A program made the translations under genes and the position numbers. Of a DNA stretch of 64,000 nt, positions 46,977-55,038 are shown in pieces. The stretch comes from an uncultured Chitinophaga sp. (GTDB taxonomy: Bacteria > Bacteroidota > Bacteroidia > Cytophagales > Cyclobacteriaceae). Position 1 is the stretch's first letter, and the number at the start of each line of letters is the position of its first letter. A model generated the notes under the pieces. It made no database searches and was not told the origin of the DNA. It saw only the letters and a list, made by a program, of their open reading frames with translations. Location: positions 1 to 64,000 of the forward strand of contig CABHOK010000012.1 in the NCBI GenBank assembly GCA_902168205.1. The letters are read 5' to 3'.

Positions 46977-48194
46977 ATGAAAAGAGAACGAAAAAGAAAA
47001 ATTATGAAGAAGCTGATCCCTATACTTATAGTTATATTTTTCGTTCTCTTGATCGGCCGTGCGTACCATACGCTATATTATTTTTCAACCACCAGCATGG
47101 CGCAGGTTCCAATTGAAAAAATTGATTCATTTGCTCTCGCTGTTACTGATTCTCTCGTACTTCCACTGGATAGTATGACAAGCCCGGGAGTGGCTGTAAA
47201 TGAACAGTATATCTCGTTTGAGGGGAAATCGAACCTGGCATTCCTGAACTTCGTATCGCGGAATATATACCTATACGATTTGCACCACAACGCTATAATA
47301 AACGTCATTCATCTCGATTCACTGGGATTTTCCGCAGAGGATGGTGTGCAGGGATTTTGTATGATAGCGCCTGATTCGCTGCTGATCTATAGTTACAAAA
47401 AATCGCGTTGGACACTGATACATGAGCAAAAGGGGAAACTCGCTCAAGGCGATATGGGTATGGACAAACATTCCTTCCTTACAGTTTACCCTTTTGTGAC
47501 TACGTACGCTCCTATGCAATACGACCGCGAGAACAAGCAGGTATATTTCACAGGACCATCTACCGCATTCGGAGATTATACCCGTGACAAGCAACGAAAT
47601 GTACTGATAAGCCTGAACTTGCAAACCGGACAGGCCACAAACCATGTAAACTACCCGGAAACATACTGGCAAGCCAACTGGGGCGGTCTGGCTGGATTCG
47701 AGAGATTATCCTATTGTTTAAATCCAACGGATGGGCTACTGGTATTCAGCTTCATGGCAGATCACACGCTTACAATTTACAATACGAAAGACGGAAGTAT
47801 CGATCACGCAATTGCACCCAGCACTTTCTTCACCCCACTGAAATCATTCGATTTTCACCCGATGCTGGTTGACTTTCACAAACCGGAAATAGAACAACGC
47901 TATGCACAAAGTTTCGCATACCTCAATATAGTATACGACCCTTATCGAAAGATGTACTACCGGTTTACGGACTTCCCCAGTGACTCCGGCCAAAAGCAAA
48001 ATTCCATTATACTGCTAACGGATCGTTTCGAAAGAGTCGGAGAAATTGTACTGCCTGCGAACCGGTATAACATCAACAACTATTTCGTTTCAGAAACCGG
48101 TTTTTTTATAAAGCGAAAAGATGTCCATAAAGATGAATCCCTGGTGTATGATTGTTTTCAACCTGAGCACATTAAATCAGCAGACCATCCATGA
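46977..48194 (+). CDS. DUF4221-family propeller protein
   Basis: 405 residues (ATG 46977; a second ATG at 47004 gives the same protein without 9 basic residues). N-terminal membrane anchor (LIPILIVIFFVLLIGRAYHTLYY core), then a beta-propeller rich in short repeats: VAVNEQYISFEGKSNLAFLN, IYLYDLHHNAII, LLIYSYKKSRWTL, YDRENKQVYFTGPST and NSIILLTDRFERVGEIVLP; the end FVSETGFFIKRKDVHKDES is the DUF4221 signature. These proteins occur with small secreted peptides in Bacteroidota; their role is unknown. It overlaps the next gene by 4 bases. First gene of the operon. Confidence 0.75.
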   Translation: MKRERKRKIMKKLIPILIVIFFVLLIGRAYHTLYYFSTTSMAQVPIEKIDSFALAVTDSLVLPLDSMTSPGVAVNEQYISFEGKSNLAFLNFVSRNIYLYDLHHNAIINVIHLDSLGFSAEDGVQGFCMIAPDSLLIYSYKKSRWTLIHEQKGKLAQGDMGMDKHSFLTVYPFVTTYAPMQYDRENKQVYFTGPSTAFGDYTRDKQRNVLISLNLQTGQATNHVNYPETYWQANWGGLAGFERLSYCLNPTDGLLVFSFMADHTLTIYNTKDGSIDHAIAPSTFFTPLKSFDFHPMLVDFHKPEIEQRYAQSFAYLNIVYDPYRKMYYRFTDFPSDSGQKQNSIILLTDRFERVGEIVLPANRYNINNYFVSETGFFIKRKDVHKDESLVYDCFQPEHIKSADHP

Positions 48195-48691
48195 ATAACT
48201 ATATAGCATTCCGAACTTCACTGATTTACATACAGGCAATCCTGGTATGTATACTTCTTTGCATTACCGGTTGCCAATCGGGATCTGAGCGATCCGGGTA
48301 CCAGCAAGTCACTAGTGAGATATCGCGCATTTCAAAGAAAGACCTGAAAAAATACAAAGCCGTTTTTTTAATTCCCTTCTATGGATGCACGGGTTGTATT
48401 TCTACGGCAGAGAATTACCTGATCGTAAACTATGATGAAGGCAACAAGAAAAATATACTTTTCATTATCACTGGTCACGATTCGCTGAAATCTGCGAAGC
48501 TACGCCTTGGAGAAAAGGCAGCATCAAATCCCGATGTCTATATAGACACCGACAAGGTAATTGACTGGAATTACCTGAAGCAATACCCCAAACTATTACT
48601 GCTCCAAAACGGCCAGGTTATTTCCGAGAAGGAAGCCAGTGCCGATACACCTGATATATATAAAGATTTAGACAAAATAGCCAACTTATGA
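48191..48691 (+). CDS. Thioredoxin-like CxxC lipoprotein
   Basis: 166 residues. A lipoprotein signal with the cysteine in ITGCQSGSE at about residue 28. A motif FLIPFYGCTGCISTAENYLI gives a CxxC (C-T-G-C) at the start of a thioredoxin-like fold, followed by ILFIITGHDSLKSAKL, DVYIDTDKVIDW and PKLLLLQNGQVISEKEA. It is likely an outer-membrane or periplasmic thiol oxidoreductase. Its presence next to a four-cysteine peptide would fit disulfide handling (inference). It overlaps both neighbours by 4 bases, so it is in the operon. Confidence 0.7.
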   Translation: MNNYIAFRTSLIYIQAILVCILLCITGCQSGSERSGYQQVTSEISRISKKDLKKYKAVFLIPFYGCTGCISTAENYLIVNYDEGNKKNILFIITGHDSLKSAKLRLGEKAASNPDVYIDTDKVIDWNYLKQYPKLLLLQNGQVISEKEASADTPDIYKDLDKIANL

Positions 48692-49797
48692 AAACACTCG
48701 AGTCCATTCTCAATCCGATTTCCGTGAACGAATTTCTCACGAATAACTGGTGCAAGGTTCCGTTGTTCCTGGCAAAAAATGATACAACTGTAAATAACCT
48801 GATCACCATGGAAGATATAGGCGACCTTCTCGATTCCGAAATTCTGATCTACCCGTTTTTGCGCATGGTAGGCGGAGGCGCTGAACTTAATCGCGATCTA
48901 TATACCGCCAGTTCCATATCGGTGATGCAAACACTCGATCGCGGAAAAATACTGGATCTCTTCAACAAAGGAAATACTATTGTTCTTCAATCTCCCAATC
49001 TATACTTCCCAAAACTTGACAAATTTCTGGAAGACATTAGCCGCGAACTAGGTATGCGAGTTCACACCAATATATACATCACACCTGCCAACTCAAAAGG
49101 CTTTGATCCGCACGTAGACCCACATGAAGTTTTCGTGCTGCAGGTATATGGTAACAAAGTATGGAACCTGTATGATATCCCCTACGAGTCGCCTACCAAA
49201 AGCATTATGCTTACCAATGCCGATAAAGAAAGGTATAAATCCGGTCCGACCCACGCCATAAACCTGCAGGCCAATGATATACTCTATGTGCCGTGCGGAG
49301 TGGTACACGATGCCTACACTACAGATTCTCCTTCTATACATATTACCCTGGGTTTACACCCGTTACGAAAAATTGATATACTGGAGAAATTCGTGAAGGA
49401 GGCAGAGCAACATCCATTCTTCCGAAAATCATTCTTTCCGATACAGGATGAATTTGATTCCCGGGAATCACTTACCGAGCTGATACGCGAATCCACCAAA
49501 CTCATTGAAAACATAGTAACCACCTGCAATACAGAGCGCAACCTGAACATGGAGCAGGAACGGTATAGCGGTGTATTTAAAAATACCCTGACAATCGATA
49601 GCGTCAATACAGTTGAAGACATCAATACATTTCTGCAACATCATTCAAAAGACTCACAACACCAACAACATGTAACGGATCTGATGGAGGCTATTGAAAC
49701 TGGCAAGCTGTCTAATGCCACAGCTGCCACCATGGGCAAAATAAAATTCAAACTGAAAGATATGGTCAAGCAAGGTTCGTTGCAGATGGAACATTAA
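48688..49797 (+). CDS. JmjC/cupin-like oxygenase (2-oxoglutarate type)
   Basis: 369 residues. The family resembles bacterial ribosomal-oxygenase/cupin_4 proteins: LRMVGGGAELNRDLYTASS, HTNIYITPANSKGFDPHVD then PHEVFVLQVYGNKVWNLYD. The iron triad is HxD (H-V-D) in the DPHVDPHEVF segment and a distal His in YVPCGVVHDAYTT, DSPSIHITLG. C-terminal about 120 residues form a winged-helix-like part (TELIRESTKLIENIV). Expected to hydroxylate a protein or peptide side chain using 2-oxoglutarate and O2; the candidate peptide is the obvious local substrate (inference). Operon-coupled (4-base overlap with the lipoprotein). Confidence 0.78.
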   Translation: MKTLESILNPISVNEFLTNNWCKVPLFLAKNDTTVNNLITMEDIGDLLDSEILIYPFLRMVGGGAELNRDLYTASSISVMQTLDRGKILDLFNKGNTIVLQSPNLYFPKLDKFLEDISRELGMRVHTNIYITPANSKGFDPHVDPHEVFVLQVYGNKVWNLYDIPYESPTKSIMLTNADKERYKSGPTHAINLQANDILYVPCGVVHDAYTTDSPSIHITLGLHPLRKIDILEKFVKEAEQHPFFRKSFFPIQDEFDSRESLTELIRESTKLIENIVTTCNTERNLNMEQERYSGVFKNTLTIDSVNTVEDINTFLQHHSKDSQHQQHVTDLMEAIETGKLSNATAATMGKIKFKLKDMVKQGSLQMEH

Positions 49798-49801
49798 GCA
49801 C

Positions 49802-50653
49802 ATGAACTACTTCTATGAACACAATCGTGATGTGAGTATAGAACGTATCATCTCGCACACGGATGCTGACGGACAAATAAGACCATTGATTGAAGATCCT
49901 TCGCAGTTGTCTATACTGGAATGGGAGATCATTACGGGGCTTATCAGGCTGATTACCGATGTACTGCACCACACGGAATGGACTTTATATTTTAAACACC
50001 CCACGCTCCTGAAAAGTGGAAAGTATATATTTCCGGTGCTATTGGTGTCTCATTCAGCATCCGAAGATACGCAGACGACACACGCTTCCCTGTCTCGACA
50101 CGCCACTGCGTGGTTGCATGGAAGGTATATGTTTATTGAATATATTCAGATAAAGGTGATCACACGTGCAGCATTGGAAGCCTGCAGAAATCTTCAATTC
50201 CTGGTGAAGATCATTTACTTTCGGGTTGCCGGTATAGCAGTTGAATCTTCCTTTCGGAACTTCAGCATTGGACTGGATTCTATTCACCTGTTGCCACAAG
50301 TTCATCAACGTACAGAGGCGTTGCGGCAAGCGGCACGTACAACGGCAGCCGAAACGCTGAAGGCACACATACACTATATAATCCGACTGCTACTACGCGC
50401 AGCTTTTGAACTGGTGAGCGAGAAAGAAGGCATTTTCACCAGGGATGTAACAGTATGCACACAATCATTCTGTAAATATTACCCTGCATACTCGGCCTTG
50501 TCGCACACACTTTTATCGTACCTCACAACGCCTGGCTATACGCTGAGCGGCCTTTTACAATCTGTAACCGAATTTGAGACATTACTCATTGCGGAATATA
50601 ATAAGATCATTAACGAAAAAAAATCATGTTACTGGAAAAAGTTGAAGATATAG
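49802..50653 (+). CDS. Unrecognised protein of the peptide cluster
   Basis: 283 residues, ATG 49802, 4 bases after the cupin gene and overlapping the next gene by 28 bases. The N-terminal part (IRPLIEDPSQLSILEWEIITG) has no family match I know. The C-terminal part (GIFTRDVTVCTQSFCKYYPAYSALSH) resembles the helical substrate domain of some nucleotidyltransferases, but no GS-x-D-xD catalytic motif is seen. It is mostly helical without a signal peptide or membrane segment, so it is probably cytosolic. Possibly a substrate-recognition or modification factor for the peptide (inference only). Confidence 0.5.
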   Translation: MNYFYEHNRDVSIERIISHTDADGQIRPLIEDPSQLSILEWEIITGLIRLITDVLHHTEWTLYFKHPTLLKSGKYIFPVLLVSHSASEDTQTTHASLSRHATAWLHGRYMFIEYIQIKVITRAALEACRNLQFLVKIIYFRVAGIAVESSFRNFSIGLDSIHLLPQVHQRTEALRQAARTTAAETLKAHIHYIIRLLLRAAFELVSEKEGIFTRDVTVCTQSFCKYYPAYSALSHTLLSYLTTPGYTLSGLLQSVTEFETLLIAEYNKIINEKKSCYWKKLKI

Positions 50654-51735
50654 CAGTGCCCAAGGACACTCTACGTACAGTGCTGTGGCGATCCGTACGA
50701 ACGATTCTTTATACTGTGCTTGCCATCTATATACTCAGTATATTTATAATAGGGAACTTCAAGGTTACCGGTCCTTCAATGGAAGGAACGTTACTGGAAG
50801 GCGATCGAGTACTGGTCTCCAAGCTTCATTACGGTGCACGCATACCCAGGATATTGCAACTTCCCTGGATTGATCACAGCGGCCCACTGTTGGAGTATCT
50901 TAATCTGCGATTATACTCAAGTCCTATACTGCCGTATGTCCGAACCGGAGGCCTGTCGTCCTTAAAGCGTGGTGATATAGCCGTATTTAATCTTCCAATG
51001 CAGGGAGATGCTTACGAAATAAATGAAGTGATCAACAAGCGCATTGTTGCACTACCCGGTGACGTGATTGTCCTGAAGGACGGTATATTTTATTGTAACG
51101 ATCAACGCGAGGAAATCAACCGTGTAAGTTTTCGGCACGATCTTCGTACACGTGAAAAGCTGGATGCAGCCGAGGCTAAGCAATGGGGTATATATGATTT
51201 CAGAAACCAGGTTAGGCTATTGGAGAATCCCTTTATAAAAGACTACTTTCAGTACGAGATATATACCACTGCAACCCGGGCCAAAACTATCGAAAGAGAC
51301 GCGAACGCTCTAAAGGTGACGAGAAGAGAATCGGACACCTTTTCGGATTTCAACGCATACCCGCATTGGCTGCCTCTACATTGGAACAAGGACAATTTCG
51401 GAAAAATTACGATTCCCAGGAAAGGGATGACGCTGAAAATGGATGCAAATCACCTCGCACTTTATTTACCGGTCATTAAAGACCTGGAAGGCAACAACCG
51501 CGTTGAAGCCCGTGAAGGTATACTATACATCGATGATAAACCTGTAAAGGAGTATCAGTTCAAAAAAGACTACTACTTCGCACTGGGCGACAACCGCGAC
51601 AAATCGATGGACTCGCGTCATTGGGGATTTATACCGGAGGATCACATTATCGGGAAAGTCGTGCTCATCTATTTCTCCAAGGATATATACCGGAACGAAA
51701 TCCGATGGAACAGAATCTTTCAGTCTCCGCAGTAA
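50626..51735 (+). CDS. Signal peptidase I (S26)
   Basis: 369 residues. One N-terminal membrane helix (TILYTVLAIYILSIFIIGNF). Catalytic Ser in VTGPSMEGTLLEGDRVLVSK (about residue 51), box D NKRIVALPGDVIVLKDG with the general-base Lys at about 138, and box E ALGDNRDKSMDSRHWGFIP with IIGKVVLIYF. A domain of about 150 residues between boxes D and E is typical of Bacteroidota LepB. It is encoded within the peptide operon rather than with housekeeping genes, which suggests a dedicated peptidase for a cluster product. A second chromosomal LepB is to be expected. Confidence 0.9.
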   Translation: MLLEKVEDIAVPKDTLRTVLWRSVRTILYTVLAIYILSIFIIGNFKVTGPSMEGTLLEGDRVLVSKLHYGARIPRILQLPWIDHSGPLLEYLNLRLYSSPILPYVRTGGLSSLKRGDIAVFNLPMQGDAYEINEVINKRIVALPGDVIVLKDGIFYCNDQREEINRVSFRHDLRTREKLDAAEAKQWGIYDFRNQVRLLENPFIKDYFQYEIYTTATRAKTIERDANALKVTRRESDTFSDFNAYPHWLPLHWNKDNFGKITIPRKGMTLKMDANHLALYLPVIKDLEGNNRVEAREGILYIDDKPVKEYQFKKDYYFALGDNRDKSMDSRHWGFIPEDHIIGKVVLIYFSKDIYRNEIRWNRIFQSPQ

Positions 51736-51748
51736 AACTATAACCAGA

Positions 51749-54142
51749 TTGTTCCCTATGGAAATGCTAAAAAACTATATATTCATTGCTATTCGAAACC
51801 TGCTGAAACATAAATTCATTTCTATAGTCAACATCATTGGTCTTGCCACCAGCATGTCAGTCGGGCTGTTTGTATTGAGTATGGCCAAGAATGCTTTCGA
51901 TGTGGACAGCTTTCACCCGCACCCCGATCGCACGTATCGAATTATCACGAAGCAATTCATCAAGTCAGGCGACTCAGACTACTTTGCTACTTCACCTTAC
52001 CTGCTGGCCCATCATCTGAAAGAACATTACTCGTCCATAGAGCGAGTTACACGCGTTGTAACCGATGTAAATGAATCGGTAAAGATACAAGTCAACAATG
52101 AAGAATTTGAAACGGAAAATGTCTTTGCCGATCCTGATTTTTTCCAGGTATTCGGTTTCAAACTTGAGACAGGTGATCCGCTTCACGCATTGAGTAAACC
52201 GTATACTGCGATACTGAGTAAAGATGCAGCACATCGTCTCTTCGGCAGTACAAACCCGGTAGGCAAACCGTTGTCATTCGGCAAATACGGTGATTTTACG
52301 GTAACCGGTGTTATGCAAAAACCGGAATTCTCTTCCCGGATGGAGTATGATGTATATTTATCTATGGCAACGCTTCCTTCGCTTATGCAGTCCGGCAGTA
52401 TAGATATTCCAACAGGCTGGGGCGATATCTATAGCACGCAAACTTATGTTGTCACCAATGAAGACACTACGCCAGATGAACTGGACCGTATACTTACGGA
52501 AGCTGATGGCTATACCATGAAGCATGCTGTACTGCATGAAACCGTAGATCACCGGAATTTTATAGCTCAATCTCTTCGTGACCTTGTCTACTCGCCTACC
52601 CTGTATTTCGAGTCGCGCAATGCTCGCACGATACCCTATATACCGCTGATCATTTCCCTGCTGATGCTGCTGCTCGCAGCTTTTAATTACATGAACCTTA
52701 CGATTGCAAAAATATTCAGTCGCGTTAAAGAGATCGGTATTCGCAAAATATCCGGAGCAACAAAAATTCACCTCATTCACCAGTTTATTACGGAAGCCCT
52801 GTTGATTGCACTGATTTCCTTCGGACTCGCGTTGTTCCTCACCGATCTTATACCACTTACCAGCAATCTGGCACGAGAGGTAAATCAAACTCCCGACTTC
52901 ACACTCTTTACTGTGTTCTTTGTTTTTGCTCTGCTCACCGGCTTTGTCTGTGGTATCTTTCCATCCATCGCGTTATCCAAAGTAAAATTGACAACGGCAT
53001 TGAAGAATAAAATTACACAAGGAGAAGTACGCACACCGGTATGGCAAAAAGCTCTAATAACCATCCAGTTTTCAGTGTCGCTACTATTCATCACCGTATC
53101 CCTGGTCATGATTGGACAGACGCGCTATATTTCGCGGGCAGACTATGGTGTGAACCGAAGTAACATATTAAATATTACCATGCCTCCTGTTGATATTGCG
53201 TATTTCAAAAACGCATTGGAGCAAGAAACAACAGTGGAGCAGGTTGCAGCATCATCCGGTCGCCCTGTGTTTTCCCAACCGCTGTATTGCCGGGTTTATA
53301 ACCATCCTGATTCCATCGATGCTATATATTTCGCTGCAGATGAAAATTTTATTCCGGTTTACGGACTTACCCTGCTGGCAGGCACCAATTTCTCCGACCG
53401 AATGCGAGGCCGCCATGAGACAACCGTTTTAATCAATGAAGAAGCCGCCTCCCATCTCAAATACAAAACTCCCCTTGATGCTATCGGACAATTCATTACC
53501 ATCGATTCGCTATCTTTAAAAATTACCGGTGTCATCAAAAACTTCCATGTACAGGGACTCAAGCAGCCTATCAAACCATTTCTGCTCCGATATATACCCG
53601 AAAAATTCTCAACACTTACGCTAAAAACAAGATCCGGGGAGATGAATGGAACCTTGCAAAAAATTCAACAACTATCGGGCGCAGCCAAACGCGATTACCC
53701 GCTGGAGTATAGTATATTTGAAAACGACTTCCACAGCAACAATTTTATCAAGCTGGATGATTTCAAAATGATCAGTTTCCTTTCGTGCATCACCGTTCTG
53801 ATCTCTTCACTTGGACTTATCGGTATTGTTATGTTCCATGCCAAGGCCCGTGCCAGTGAAATCGGGATCCGGAAAGTTATGGGGGCGAATACACGCCAGA
53901 TCACCATTCTCATATCACGAAAATTTATATTGCTTCTTTTACTCGCCTGTTGTCTTGCATTACCGGTTTGCTATATCACATGCGAATCCATTCTCCAGGA
54001 ATATGCTTATCGAATACAACCGGGGTTGCTCTTGCACGCTATTGGTGTCGTAATCCTGTTGCTGATCGGCCTGGCAGTAATCTGCTCACAAACTATATAT
54101 GCAGCGCTCCGAAATCCCATCGAGGTAATTCGGTCAGAATAA
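51749..54142 (+). CDS. FtsX/MacB-type ABC permease, exporter of cluster
   Basis: 797 residues, 13 bases after the peptidase gene. TM1 FISIVNIIGLATSMSVGLFV, a MacB-like periplasmic domain (RVVTDVNESVKIQV), a three-helix FtsX block (FNYMNLTIAKIFSRVKEIGI), a second periplasmic domain and a last block (IVMFHAKARASEIGIRKVMG) with helices at the C-terminus. Unlike the permease at 34799 it has no PadR-associated N-domain and no PadR gene. The ATPase is not in the window. In this operon it is the natural candidate to export or process the peptide. A strong terminator follows. Confidence 0.88.
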   Translation: MFPMEMLKNYIFIAIRNLLKHKFISIVNIIGLATSMSVGLFVLSMAKNAFDVDSFHPHPDRTYRIITKQFIKSGDSDYFATSPYLLAHHLKEHYSSIERVTRVVTDVNESVKIQVNNEEFETENVFADPDFFQVFGFKLETGDPLHALSKPYTAILSKDAAHRLFGSTNPVGKPLSFGKYGDFTVTGVMQKPEFSSRMEYDVYLSMATLPSLMQSGSIDIPTGWGDIYSTQTYVVTNEDTTPDELDRILTEADGYTMKHAVLHETVDHRNFIAQSLRDLVYSPTLYFESRNARTIPYIPLIISLLMLLLAAFNYMNLTIAKIFSRVKEIGIRKISGATKIHLIHQFITEALLIALISFGLALFLTDLIPLTSNLAREVNQTPDFTLFTVFFVFALLTGFVCGIFPSIALSKVKLTTALKNKITQGEVRTPVWQKALITIQFSVSLLFITVSLVMIGQTRYISRADYGVNRSNILNITMPPVDIAYFKNALEQETTVEQVAASSGRPVFSQPLYCRVYNHPDSIDAIYFAADENFIPVYGLTLLAGTNFSDRMRGRHETTVLINEEAASHLKYKTPLDAIGQFITIDSLSLKITGVIKNFHVQGLKQPIKPFLLRYIPEKFSTLTLKTRSGEMNGTLQKIQQLSGAAKRDYPLEYSIFENDFHSNNFIKLDDFKMISFLSCITVLISSLGLIGIVMFHAKARASEIGIRKVMGANTRQITILISRKFILLLLLACCLALPVCYITCESILQEYAYRIQPGLLLHAIGVVILLLIGLAVICSQTIYAALRNPIEVIRSE

Positions 54143-54169
54143 GAAACCGAATCAAGCATATATACCAGG

Positions 54170-54202
54170 AACAAGGCACATCACAATGTGCCTTGTTCTT
54201 TT
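54170..54202 (+). terminator. Terminator of the peptide operon
   Basis: A perfect 12-bp hairpin, AACAAGGCACAT and ATGTGCCTTGTT around CACA, followed by CTTTT, 28 bases after the permease stop. Confidence 0.85.
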
Positions 54203-54228
54203 ATACCTTCGCTATTTCACCGTTGCTT

Positions 54229-54242
54229 ATGATTTTAATCAT
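54229..54242. promoter_or_regulatory. FNR/DNR-type palindrome upstream of ric
   Basis: ATGA-TTTTAA-TCAT, matching TTGA-N6-TCAA except at the outer base. Centre about 43 bases before the transcription start expected from the -7 element at 54265, the classical class II activator position. Confidence 0.6.
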
Positions 54243-54264
54243 ACCACTGGCAAAATCGGCTTTC

Positions 54265-54272
54265 TATTTTTG
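54265..54272 (+). promoter_or_regulatory. Bacteroidota -7 element of the ric promoter
   Basis: TATTTTTG matches TAnnTTTG exactly, 13 bases before ATG 54286. No good -33 TTTG is visible, as expected for an activator-dependent promoter. Confidence 0.5.
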
Positions 54273-54285
54273 AAGAAAAACATAT

Positions 54286-55008
54286 ATGAAAACCGATAAC
54301 AATATTATCAGCGATGATACTTTAACCGTAGCACAGCTGGCCATTTCCCACCCCGGAGCACTGTCTGTCTTTACACGCTATAACATTGACTATTGTTGTG
54401 GCGGACATCGTACGCTCACAGAAGCATGTCATCGTATCGGACTTGATCCGGAAAAGATCAGGGAAGAAATATATAGTCAGCAAACCGATTCACCAGATCA
54501 GTCTTTCAGACCCGAACGCTGGAGTTCCTCACTACTGGTAGACTTTATTATTCAAAATCACCATACGTATGTGAAACGTGCCATACCTGAACTCGAAGCA
54601 TTACTGGACAAAGTATGTCATCGGCATGGCGATGAAAGTATAGAGTTACTGAATATCCGTGAACGCTTTCTCGATCTGGCTGAAGACCTCACCAGTCACA
54701 TGGAGAAGGAAGAGCTCGTTCTTTTCCCGGCCATCAAAAGACTGGAAGCGAACAAAGCGGAAGACAACCCGCTGGCTATAACTATCCAGCCTCCTATTGC
54801 AGCTATGGAACATGAACACACCGCGGCCGGTGATCTGGTGAAGCAAATTCGCGTGCTGTCCAATAATTATACACCTCCGGAATATGCGTGTCCTACATTT
54901 CGTATTACATATCAGAAGCTGCAGGAATTCAGCAACGACCTCTTCAAGCATATACACCTGGAAAACAACATTCTGTTTGAACGGTATAAACACGTAACCG
55001 CACTGTAG
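54286..55008 (+). CDS. ric: Iron-sulfur cluster repair di-iron protein
   Basis: 240 residues. An N-terminal ScdA-type domain (1-65) with the signature HPGALSVFTRYNIDYCCGGH; then a hemerythrin-like four-helix domain with HHTYVKRAIPELEALL, HRHGDESIELLNI, LTSHMEKEELVLFP, AMEHEHTAAGDLV and FKHIHLENNILFERY, giving the His and Glu ligands of the di-iron centre. RIC/YtfE/ScdA repairs iron-sulfur clusters after nitric oxide or oxidative damage. First gene of the ric-nrdJ-crp run with an FNR-type site upstream, in line with NO or low-oxygen control. Confidence 0.94.
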   Translation: MKTDNNIISDDTLTVAQLAISHPGALSVFTRYNIDYCCGGHRTLTEACHRIGLDPEKIREEIYSQQTDSPDQSFRPERWSSSLLVDFIIQNHHTYVKRAIPELEALLDKVCHRHGDESIELLNIRERFLDLAEDLTSHMEKEELVLFPAIKRLEANKAEDNPLAITIQPPIAAMEHEHTAAGDLVKQIRVLSNNYTPPEYACPTFRITYQKLQEFSNDLFKHIHLENNILFERYKHVTAL

Positions 55009-55038
55009 TCCTGACCACGTTTTAATATTGGAAAGTAT

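Noticed and set aside
55009-55038. Cobalamin riboswitch before the B12-dependent reductase
   Set aside because: The gap after ric is only 30 bases and no B12-box-like element is visible.
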